Positions 21,645 to 30,878 of a stretch of 64,000 nt of DNA are shown here, piece after piece (the first letter of the stretch is position 1; every line of letters starts with the position of its first letter). Source of the stretch: Pieris napi (taxonomy: Eukaryota; Arthropoda; Insecta; Lepidoptera; Pieridae); assembly GCF_905475465.1 (NCBI RefSeq), contig NC_062246.1, forward strand, positions 6,350,001-6,414,000. Direction: 5' to 3'. A program made the translations under genes and the position numbers. Under the pieces are notes generated by a model that saw only the letters and a list, made by a program, of their open reading frames with translations, was not told where the DNA came from and searched no databases.

Positions 21645-21735
21645 CACTCGTCCGATCACCGAAGTTAAGCAACGTCGGGCGAGGTCAGTACTTGGATGGG
21701 TGACCGCCTGAGAACACCTCCTCCTGTTTTTTTTT
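21645..21735 (+). pseudogene. 5S rRNA-derived fragment followed by a T-run
   Basis: The segment matches most of the 3' two thirds of insect 5S rRNA. It includes CGATCACCGAAGTTAAGC, AACGTCGGGCG, GGTCAGTACTTGGATGGG and TGACCGCCTG, which cover the internal Pol III control region. The 5' third is missing and the extreme 3' stem is altered. A T-run (21727-21739) follows, as in Pol III termination. It is a 5S pseudogene or the head of a 5S-type SINE. Confidence 0.85.
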
Positions 21736-21954
21736 TTTCGTCGTAAGATTGGTGTCGAGTAAATCTATCATACTGTTATGATACCAATCAACATATAAAT
21801 TAATCGAAAGGAATTTCGTTCCATTCGGGTGTCCCTTGACACCTCTAAAGTTTTTATTATTAACTTTTTTGTTGTAATTTTTTGCGGTGGATGACGTCAC
21901 GCAGCTGTTATTGTGACAAGGTTCCATCGCAATATCAACGTGCGGGGCTAGTAA

Positions 21955-22175
21955 CAGCAGAGATGGCCTAGTGGCTTCTCTCACGGTCCAAAGGTGCGAA
22001 TCTCAACCTTGAGGTGCGTTCAACTCACGGTTGTGCACTAATGAATTTACCTTTCTATGTGCGCAATTAAAACTTGTTTCTTATGAAGGCTCACATCGAA
22101 GGAAACCTGACTTTAATAAATCTACATGTGTTAGGCACAGAAAGCTGATCAGCTTCTTGTCTATAAAAATGAAAA
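21955..22175 (+). repeat. Degenerate tRNA-derived SINE
   Basis: 'AGATGGCCTAGTGGCTTCTC' keeps box A. 'TTTCTATGTGCGCAATTAAA', 'TGTTAGGCACAGAAAGC' and 'TGATCAGCTTCTTG' follow in the order of the complete SINEs at 26757 and 28808. Many substitutions indicate age. Confidence 0.7.
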
Positions 22176-22399
22176 CGATCAAAGAAACGCAATGTTCAGT
22201 CAAGATCTTATCCAATAAGGTTATGAAATTATTTTTTAAGAAACATGTAAGTAAAAAACATAAACACTTTGCACCTTCAGGTTTTTAAAGTAGGTTAACG
22301 ATCAAAATAGAAGATTTAGGGAATTTATATATCTTATCGTAAATATTTGGGCTTGGTGGCTTCATGTCCGAACATAATATTAAACACTTCTTCTTGTAC

Positions 22400-22880
22400 T
22401 TATACATATAACACATCAAATATTACATACACGAAATATGATAAAATGCGTAAAAAATAATTTGTATTATATTCAAATATTGTGGATTCTACTCATATGT
22501 AATATTTGATATATATATCTAATAAGCGAATAAAATTAATAGCGACTTATATTTAAAACATATATTACAAACATACGCACGCTTATTTTGTATAATTTAA
22601 ATAGAATACCATAAAATGTACTTTTAAATTGAAAATGAAGTACTTCCTATTGACTATATGACTGATTCGATGAGCATTTCTAAACACTTATTATTATATT
22701 TTATTTTATTATTATAGAAATTGTAAGTAATTTAAGGTAGGCCTTATATTATTCTTAAAGCAATAAAAGCTTAAGTGCGATGTAAATCTGTCAAAGGGTT
22801 ATGACAACCTAAAATCGATTTTCGGTTGTCAGAACAATGTTTATTTTGAACTAATGATATTTATTTAAAAAAATGTGTGC
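22400..22880 (-). repeat. Exon-less relic of JHAMT-like intron 1 (ghost copy)
   Basis: 'GTAAATCTGTCA', 'TTATGACAACC', 'CGATTTTCGGTTGTCAG' and 'AATGTTTATTTTGAA' occur in the same order and orientation as in intron 1 of A (6840-6930), E (34050-34135) and H (58245-58320). No exon 1 or exon 2 is found on either side. The likely source is a lost A/E/H-class copy between C and D. Confidence 0.65.
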
Positions 22881-23082
22881 GTGTACTAGGTGTACACACG
22901 TAAGAAGTGAAACTTCTTTATGACCTTATTTTTCGAAAAATGATCTACTATATGCAACTTAACGAAATTTGTTAAATAAAGTTTAACAAAAGGCTTTTAT
23001 TATCATAGACATGAATACAAATACAATTATTTCATTTTACCTTATTACTACTAAGATTATTACAGAATTTCATTAATTGTAA

Positions 23083-24798
23083 TAGCCCGGTCATTTTAGA
23101 CAATTGAAATAAAGAAAATTCCGACAAAGCCAAATTTTCGTAGAGACCTTAGGTTTACCACAAGGAATAAAGTGTCAAAAGTCCCCATCAGTCCCATGTG
23201 AGCTTAGCGACTTATTCGGGGTCCAAGGTCAAAATTTTAGGTTTTTTGGATTTTTCTCGAAAACGGTAAGTTTTATCGAAAAGTACATCAGAGCACAGTT
23301 GTAGATCTTAAAATTCTCTATAAAAATGGTCCCTATGATTTTTTCTCTAAGACCCACTATTTCCCAGATATTGCGCTTGTAAGAATCACGTTCTACATAA
23401 TATGCACACATTTCCTCACCACCTGTGAGGTAGTGTACTCGGTGCGTTTTTTTTAACGTGGTATCCCCGGTAGGCCTATTTCACGAACCTTTTTAACGAT
23501 ATTTTCAGGAACAATAATTATTTAATAGTATGAAGATTATTGATATGGGTTATTGAGTTTAACTGTCGTTCAAACTTTTTTTTATTACTTTAATCTGACT
23601 CATACTCTTCATATTCAACTTCAACAATCATGTTTTCTTGTTCTTCTTCTTCTCTTTCCTGTTGATAAGCGCTTAGAAATTGTTCAAATGAAGATGAATC
23701 AGTTGTCTCTTCATCAAAATCACATGAATCTTCCTCTCTTGTATTTAATTGAACATTTGAGCAAGAGACACCTTGGCAATTGGTACACGCTGGAGAACAC
23801 TGCAACCCTACTTTACAGCCACATTTGGCACTACAACCTTTCTTGCAATTGCAAAAAATAGTGTTAAGAAGTTTTTCTGGAGCAGGGGGCAGTAAAGTTC
23901 GAATCGGTTCCAAAGTATTATTTATCAATTTCCAACCCCAGTCTTCAGGGTTCAGTTCATTGCCTTGCCATGTCTGAACTTGATAATATACTCGAAACAA
24001 ATGTTGACTAGCAGATGCCGATGTTGGAGGAAGACAAGATAGCTGTACTTGCTTTTTGTTTCGTGTATTTTTTACAAATGTTAAATATCTGTACGTATCT
24101 ATGCAATCAATTTTTTTTGGAGCTCCATAAACCGCAAGAAGAAACCGAATTCCTTTAGTAATTAGTATTTGAGGTGAAGAATGAATTTCAGTAAATACTT
24201 TTGCGCAGTCAATCAAATCATTTTTTTTCCAAATAATTTTAATACTCAATTTTTGCCCCTTCTAAACATTGCTGACGTAGTATCGCATCCGGTCATCGCA
24301 TGTAAAAATAAAATAAAGTTTTGGCATTTTGGATAAGCTGATAAACTTTTAGAAGAATATATTTCTGTCCGTTGCTGCGCCTTCCCAGGTTCTACTAATA
24401 ATGTATACATAAAAGAGACACGAGTAGGCATTTTTGTTTGCTTGAGTACCTAAATATGTATATACGTGGCATATGTGGAATATGATTCTTACAAGCGCAA
24501 TATCTGGGAAATAGTAAGTCTTAGAGAAAAAATCATAGGGACCATTTTTTTAGAGAATTTTAAGATCTACAACTGTGCTCTGAGGTACTTTTCGATAAAA
24601 CTTACCGTTTTCGAGAAAAATCCAAAAAACCTAAAATTTTGACCTTTGACCCCGAATAAGTCGCTAAGCTCACATGGGACTGATGGGGACTTTTGACACT
24701 TTATTCCTTGTGGTAAACCTAAGGTCTCTACGAAAATTTGGCTTTGTCGGAATTTTCTTTATTTGATCACTATTTTTATGTCTAAAATGACCGGGCTA
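23083..24798 (-). mobile_element. DNA transposon with ~310-bp terminal inverted repeats, TAA target duplication
   Basis: The left arm 23083-23395 and right arm 24485-24798 are near-perfect inverted repeats starting TAGCCCGGTCATTTTAGACA. TAA is duplicated at 23080-23082 and 24799-24801. Between the arms lies a minus-strand Cys-rich coding region (23590-24431). The whole is about 1.7 kb. Termini TAGnCCrGT and a 3-bp duplication are shared with the elements at 1-477 and 38647-39269. I cannot assign a superfamily: the 3-bp duplication would fit several, and the protein is not a familiar DDE transposase. Confidence 0.8.
23590..24431 (-). pseudogene. Cys-rich transposon protein, C-terminal part, one frameshift
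   Basis: The first frame (24431-24246) contains the signature FLHAMTGCDTTSAMF. The second (24249-23590) continues the same protein after a shift in an A-run near 24245. The second frame has a basic and hydrophobic middle and PEDWGWKL. It then has a tight cluster of about ten Cys in CNCKKGCSAKCGCKVGLQC and CTNCQGVSC, and a very acidic tail (EREEEEQE). The cluster suggests zinc binding. The GCDT motif and a C-terminal CxC region occur together, to my memory, in unannotated repeat proteins of insects and cnidarians. The N-terminal part is missing because the reading frame starts almost at the right TIR. Function is not established. Confidence 0.6.
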
Positions 24799-24884
24799 TA
24801 ATAGAATTATTACTATCATTGTTATCGTTATTATATATTTTTGTTATTAATGGCTTCGAATCTCTTCGGATCAACCGTGGTAGG

Positions 24885-25030
24885 GACAAGAAAAAGATGG
24901 CGCGTAACCGAAAAACGTGACGATTTGCTACAAAATTTCTCCCATACGTCGATAAAAAATTCATTCTAACGCCGATAAAGAAGTTTGACTTCAAAAAGCA
25001 ACATGGCGCGTAACCGAAAAACGTGATTAA
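24885..25030. repeat. Short direct repeat 'ATGGCGCGTAACCGAAAAAC', two copies
   Basis: The same 24-base phrase occurs at about 24897 and 25003, some 107 bases apart. 'GAAGTTTGACTTC', a small palindrome, lies between. The arrangement looks like the remains of a MITE. Confidence 0.5.
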
Positions 25031-25086
25031 TGTTGAATTAAATTGTTTATGTCCAAATTAATTTAGTTTTTCTATTTTAAATGACG

Positions 25087-25368
25087 TTACTCCAGAGCCG
25101 TATCTATAATTGGACAGAAAGCAAGGAAATGCTCTCTTATTTCCAACTTTATAGTTTCCATGTTAAAATTGACAAACCTTATTATCATACTTATTTGCTC
25201 TTCGTGTGAAATGTCAGGAGTACAATCCAGTATTATTGAAAAATATTTATTAATTCGACAAAAATTTAAAATAAAATGTTGAATTTGGTTACCGAGTATA
25301 AAAATTTGTTCATTTTGGATTTTATTAAGGTATGTCGGCATATGATTGAAATCATAAGACAAACACAC
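25087..25368 (-). pseudogene. hAT-type (DUF4371-like) transposase fragment
   Basis: The frame contains KYFSIILDCTPDISHEEQ and ISMIIRFVNFN, then IREHFLAF. This is the first catalytic-Asp region (D in LDCTPD) of the zinc-finger-MYM/hAT-like proteins of insects. Only about 90 codons remain, without dimerisation domain or ends. Confidence 0.75.
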
Positions 25369-26296
25369 TCAAAAAACACGGCGCAGCGGCCTTTCTTTTG
25401 ATTCGCTAAACTCTGAGTAATTAACGTAAACTAAAACCCAAAGCGTAAAATGACACTTCAAACGTAAGTAAGAATATTGTAGTGTAACATAAATAATTTC
25501 GGTGGCGGCGCACTCATTGTCTTAGCGCCTGTGTGCACCGCACACTTCGCACACATGGGCGGCGCGGCCCTGTTAATACAGTTTATGTAAAGTCAGTTAT
25601 GTGAATTATAGTCATGATTGGATGAAACAAGTCATTATTGGAGTGTTTAATTTCCTACCCTAAGAAATAGATTAACTAGCCCTTACAATTGTTTATATCA
25701 TTACAAATTATTATATTTGATTACACTTTGCAGGGTAAGAAGTAATCGAACACTAAATTTCACGGAGGTAACGAAAAAATTATTGGTTCGTCATTTTTTT
25801 TAGGAAATTATTTTATCAAGTCCATCGCTACGTCGGAAACAGTGAATTTCCTGTGTTGTATTTGAAATGTTGAATAATATATGAAAAATGTATAATAAAA
25901 TTATTAAAATGTCATATGTTTTGATTCGCAAAAAAGGGTGAAGCCGTAAACAGCCGTCTTTAAGGTTGTTTTACTTTATTTAAAATTGTATTAGCTAGTT
26001 TTAAAATTAAGTTTTACTTAATATTGGTTTTCTAATTAACCCGTTGACTACATTTTTGGTTGTGTAAGATATTTCTACGGGAATCGAACCCACAGGTTCT
26101 ATTGCTACCAATTGGTAAAGTGAGACACATTAGAAGGTATTGTAATTTTGAACTTAAATAAAATTTTACAAAATGAAAGAAGAGAAGAGGTGTATAGAAT
26201 ATATGTTTATGTATTTCAATATTTGTATTTTATATTTAAATGTTACATTTCAATTTCAGAACAATTAATATTCCTTAAAAACGAATCCAGACATTA
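25369..26296. other. Spacer between transposon scraps and copy D
   Basis: 25500-25580 is unusually GC-rich and unrecognised. From about 25690 the sequence joins the shared 3' flank of the JHAMT-like copies ('CACTAAATTTCACGGAGGTA'). At 26075-26125 it has the tRNA-like relic ('GGGAATCGAACCC' on plus). No gene is seen. Confidence 0.5.
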
Positions 26297-28619
26297 TTAC
26301 TTTTTTTCAACATATAAAACGAGTATTTGCGCGTTAAGAACATTATCATTAGTTGATTTCTTGTAATTGTATTTTTCAGTGTCAAACATCTGCATTTCTT
26401 GGCTTAAGTCTAAAAAAAAATCGTCATATAACTCATCCGGGATCTTGAAAGGCACCGAAGACATTATTAAACCTGAAAATAATGGTACATTAGACGGCAC
26501 ACAAAAGTGATTAGCACTAAAAGAGTCGATACCGTGTCGTACCATAACTGTGCGTGGAAAAGTACGAAATTATACCCGGCTAGAATCATGAATGAATGAA
26601 TCGTGTATTGTCAGAGTTATGCTCGTTCCCGTACCTGACACGTTCTTAGTACGCTTATGATATGAAACGGTGTAGTGAGACTTATAACATGCTCTGTTAA
26701 AGGTTTAATTGTACATTCGTGGCTTTTGATTGTTTTTTTATGATAATACTTGCTTAATAGCAGTGTTGGCCTAGTGGCTTCAGCGTGCGACTCACATACC
26801 TGAGGACGTAGGTTCAAGCCCCGGCTTTCCACTTAACCAATGACCAATGAACTTTCTTTCTATGTGCGCATTTAACATTTACTCGAACGGTGAAGGAAAA
26901 CATCGTGAGGAAACCGACATGTGACCCAAAAAGTCGACGGCGTGTGTCAGGCATTGAAGGCTGATCACCTACTTGCCTATTAGATTTAAAAATTTGTTAC
27001 CGTGTGTATGTGTCTCCTTTCCCATTCGACGCCAAAACCTACCTTTTAAATCCTCTAGATTATCGTACTCGTGAAATATTATCTTGTGTTCTAATTTTGT
27101 TATAGTAAATCCAATTTTTCCTAATAATTGATGCATTTCTTTAACGGCATCCTGAAAAGAGTATATTTAAATTAAACGCAGTAATTTGTGGTAGGTTATT
27201 ATATTTATTGTAGGTAGATAGCTTAACCAAGACACCAAGCTTTTGATATTCTGGAATTTAACATACAAGTATAAAAAACGCTTTATCTATACTCAGAATC
27301 TTAATCTTACCTTTACAGTTAAAAAGAGATAAAGTTTTTATCATGACTATTATGTATACATATGCGTGCATATATGTCATATGCGTGCAACTCTCATCCC
27401 TGAGGCTATAGTCCCCCGTCTATGTCAAGCAGAGAAGAAAACCTATTCGGTTATTAATAATTTTTATTAAGAAATAATAATCAGCCGTTGCTAGAGTGAA
27501 TTAAATTCTTTTATACGTACCTGACTGTCATGGTATGTAGATATATATCTTTCAACGTCAGTAACCCATTGCTTCCATTTTTCGTTTTTAGTCAGGGTCC
27601 TGTATGCATCGTATAATGATACTTTTTCTGTGACAATCGCGAAACAACTTCCTTGGTCTCTAAGGATATCGTATATGTTCTGGAACGCTGTTCTGTAAAA
27701 TAAACATAACAATAAAAATATAGCTAAATTGATGTATCCGCCAAAAAAGTTTTAATAAATATAATTTAAGAAGGCGTCGAGTCACCGTCGTATTGATTAT
27801 GAGGTGTGCGAATATAAAATATAGATGCAAAACAAACAAAGACAAGACCAACCACAATGGGTTTAGACTTTACTTTAAATGCATATTTAACAAAAAAATT
27901 AACCTCTAGAATGTACTTCATACTTGTTGAATAAGATTTTTATTACTATTTAACTTGGAATGAGTACACGAAATGTCACGAATTTTGTTTATGACAAATT
28001 CGGGTTGTTATAAATGCAGGAACTGATTGTTGGGGCCCTCGGGATGTTTGATCGAGCGGTTATTCCTCAGCATCCGCAACTCCAAAACATCGCACCGAGG
28101 CACTCCAGACCACCAGGCCAGTAGGACGCGGCTTCAACCGCTGGTCGCCTCCCCCGGGGTGACCGGGGGTGTCACTCGGCGGTGCTTGACCACGAGCCGT
28201 GAGTCTGCCTCCTACCACGGATTATGACACCAGGGCCAATTATTTTCTTAATTGCGATGTACTTACTCTTGACGAGGACACCAGTTTAAAGCAAAAAAGG
28301 AAATGGCATGGTGGAAACGGTTCCTTAGCTGATCGGGCAGCTCTCCCTCTATGTTAAGGGTAGTGAAATCAACACGTTCCGAAGCATAGTGTTCATTTGC
28401 GAATCGTATCATATCTTCACTTATGTCACAGCCTGTCATGGTCTTCGTCGGAATGAACTCTTTGAATATTTTGGATGTCAAACTCCCATCGCCACAACCA
28501 ATGTCTAGGATCGTTGAGTCTATTTTCCAATTGATTATATTCTTATATTCTTCTAGATACTTCATAGCATGAGTCTTCGTCATACCATTTGATTTACTAT
28601 ACAATTTGACTTTAAACAT
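26297..28619 (-). CDS. JHAMT: Juvenile hormone acid O-methyltransferase-like gene, copy D (complete)
   Basis: Exons are 28267-28619, 27521-27692, 27043-27151 and 26297-26472, encoding 269 residues. The SAM motif LDIGCGDG and GCDIS are intact. Compared with copies A, B, E and H, exon 1 starts MFKVKLYSKSNGMTKT, so position 14 is Thr rather than the family's Gln. One Cys codon is also missing before KTMTGCD. Exon 1 ends FALNWCPRQE. Gln14 is reported as a substrate-contacting residue in characterised JHAMTs, so this copy may have altered substrate use or activity. It is the most compact gene of the array (2.3 kb), with one SINE in intron 3 and a GC-rich insert in intron 1. It is almost identical to copy G. 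Confidence 0.88.
26757..26990 (+). repeat. tRNA-derived SINE in intron 3 of copy D
   Basis: Box A TGGCCTAGTGG (26767) and box B GGTTCAAGCC (26811) are followed by the body ('TTCTATGTGCGCATTTAAC', 'AAACATCGTGAGGAAACCG') and tail ('GTGTCAGGCATTGAAGGCTG'). It lies antisense to the gene. The insertion site is uninterrupted in B, F and I. Copy G has the same insertion at 49219. Confidence 0.85.
28020..28245. repeat. GC-rich repeat fragment in intron 1 of copy D
   Basis: The stretch from 'TTGTTGGGGCCCTCGGGATG' to 'ATGACACCAGGGCC' is much more GC-rich than its surroundings, with a 'CCCCCGGGGTGACCGGGGGT' pair. No protein is recognised. In copy G the same start continues for about 670 more bases, so copy D carries a deletion, or G an addition. 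Confidence 0.55.
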
Positions 28620-28807
28620 TGTTCGTGCGTGCTTTTCGGCTAATTTCTGATAGCGTTTGCGCGATGGTTAGGTAGTAATGGTTAGATGTTATCGTTCGAA
28701 TAAAGGCGAATTCACATTAATCTGAACATTAAAACGGAATGGAATAAGTAATACATAATACGAAAATGATAAATTTAATTTATACTGTAATATTGTTGTG
28801 TTGTGTG

Positions 28808-29060
28808 AGCAGTGTTGGCCCAGTAGCATCAGCGTGCGACTCTCATTCCTGAGGTCGTAGGTTCGATCCTCGGCTGGGCACCAATGGACTTTCATTCTAT
28901 GTGCGCATTTAACATTTGCTCGAACGGTGAAGAAAAACATCGTGAGAAAACTGACATGTCTTGGACCCAAAAAAAAAGTCGACGGCGTGTGTCAGGCACT
29001 GGAGGCTGTACACCTACTTGCCTATTAGATTGCAAAAAGATCATGAAAAAATAGATTTTC
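28808..29060 (+). repeat. tRNA-derived SINE upstream of copy D
   Basis: 'CAGTGTTGGCCCAGTAGCAT' (box A), 'GTAGGTTCGATCCTCG' (box B), then the standard body and tail, ending near 'TTGCCTATTAGATTG' and an A-rich stretch. It is about 190 bases upstream of the start codon, in sense-opposed orientation. Copy G has the equivalent at 51929. Confidence 0.85.
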
Positions 29061-30878
29061 TCAAAGATAACTCAAGGTGATATAAATAAATGATTAATAT
29101 AGACCGGCATTGCACTTTGCGTTTTTTTAGGTTCGTTAGTATGTTTGTATATTTATTATTTTCATGCTTGTGCAAATGTTTCTTTATGATTTTTTTTCTT
29201 ATTTTAATTTGGTATATAACGACTAAGATTAAAATGTTTGGATTTTTTCCGTGTCTTTATGCATCGTTACCCATATGTACGTACACTCTGCGATTGAGAT
29301 ATTTTTTTTATAATTTAAGAGGGGGCAAACGGGCAGGAGGCTCGTCTGATGTTAAGTGATACAGCCGTCCGTGGAGAACGAAATCACTAAATCTACGGTT
29401 GAACATTGTAATTATGTAACCTATCTTAATTAAAATATCACTAATCTAAAGGACAAAGAATATGAACAGAAAACAAAAAGTATACATCGAATTATTTATT
29501 AAGTTTGATGCCAATGAATTGGACGTGGTCTAGCCGTGAATACTAATAATCTTGGAACATATAATCCAAAGGTATATATTTTAACATAATATCAACCTCA
29601 ATGAAGGGATGAACAACCCACAAAGGTGAATCCAGGCAGCGCCAGTAATCTATAATTTTTAATGTGATAATTTATATAAAATAATGTTTGTAAAATATAA
29701 TATATGTAATTTCGCGCTGATTTTGCAACCTTGGTACAAAAACTCAATATAAGTCGGAGGCACAATCGCTATCAGGATTTACAAAGTACCAGCGTTGCGC
29801 TTTAGAAAATAACACTTTGCATGCATGACCCATTACCGCCTGGAAAGGTCACGTGATCAGGTGCCAGAAAATCGCTTGTACTGTATTTCAATAAATGAAA
29901 ATCCGATTTTATCTAACATTTCTCTGAGTTGCTTTTCAGGTTTCTGGTAAATTAAAAATGCTTCATAAATTAAAGGATCTGTGAGATTTTATGAGATACT
30001 ATAATTAATCCAAGTAATAATAACTTCAAACGGGTTAACTTAAAAAAAATGTTTGCTGTGTAAATAGTGTTTGAGAACAATTCAATTTATAAGCGACTTG
30101 ATAGGTACTAATAGACCTCAAGCCCATGAACAAAAAATACCTGTGAAATGAACCAACCTGAATATCGCTTAGCGTCCATAAAATACGTGAGGTGTTTTTT
30201 TAAATTTTCTGTACCTCCCTCCCCCCCTGGTGAGATGTCGTGAGATTTTATTCAACCCCCTCCCCCATCCCCCAATCTCACGTGAGATTTTTCAAAATGT
30301 AGGTTTCTTACGTAAACGCGTTGGATTGTTATTGTAAAAAGAAAAAAAAAAAATTCTTCGTGCTTTTATTTACGACTAAAACAAAATAAGTGAAATGTTG
30401 AGCGATTAGGTATGGAGTTAGCGGGAAGTTGCAGAGATAGCCTTTAGGGTCAACCGTTTTCCTATTTTTTTTAAGTAGAAAAAAAATTGCGTGATATTTG
30501 CCGAGACCCCCCTCTCTCCAACGTAAGATTAAATGAGATTTGACTCGACCCCCTCCCCCCCTTAAACACCTCACGTAATTTATGGACGCCCCTTTAGAAG
30601 GCTGTTACTACGAGTATATCTCTAAAAAATAACTCTGAGAACTATGCCGTCATTTCTGAGCGGTACATGTGAGTACGTGAGTGAATGGAATTTGTCAGGT
30701 ACATTTCAACTTTATGATGCTTCTTTCTAATAGAAGAAGTTATTGTAATATCGAACATAAATAAAACGTTACAAAATTTATGAAGAGAAGAGGTATATAG
30801 AATATAATATGTTTGTGTATTTCAATAATTGTATATTATATTTCATTGTTACATTTCAATTAATTTCAACAGACATTA
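29061..30878. other. Spacer between copies D and E
   Basis: No gene is seen. It holds a LINE 3' scrap directly after a TTAA (29315-29380) and the uninterrupted sites for the piggyBac-like element (TTAA at 29315-29318) and hAT element (TGCATGAC at 29822-29829) found in unit 2. It also holds a MITE at 30169-30597 and the 3' flank of copy E. The long frame 29090-29359 is A/T-rich and has no support. Confidence 0.55.
30169..30597. mobile_element. MITE with CGTCCATAAA..TTTATGGACG ends, unit 1 only
   Basis: CGTCCATAAAATACGTGAGG at 30173 and its inverted partner CCTCACGTAATTTATGGACG near 30569-30588 bracket a C/G-run-rich interior ('CCCTCCCCCC'). In unit 2 the site is uninterrupted (CGCTTAGAAGGCTG at 54662). 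TTAG flanks both sides and may be the target duplication. Superfamily unclear. Confidence 0.75.

Noticed and set aside
26757..26832. Possible tRNA gene (A and B boxes)
   Set aside because: No acceptor stem pairing; body and tail show it is a tRNA-derived SINE with several copies.
29090..29359. Open frame with hydrophobic residues upstream of copy D (and 52224-52565 upstream of G)
   Set aside because: Composition follows T-rich DNA; the frame ends in a LINE scrap or transposon in the two units and has no family resemblance.
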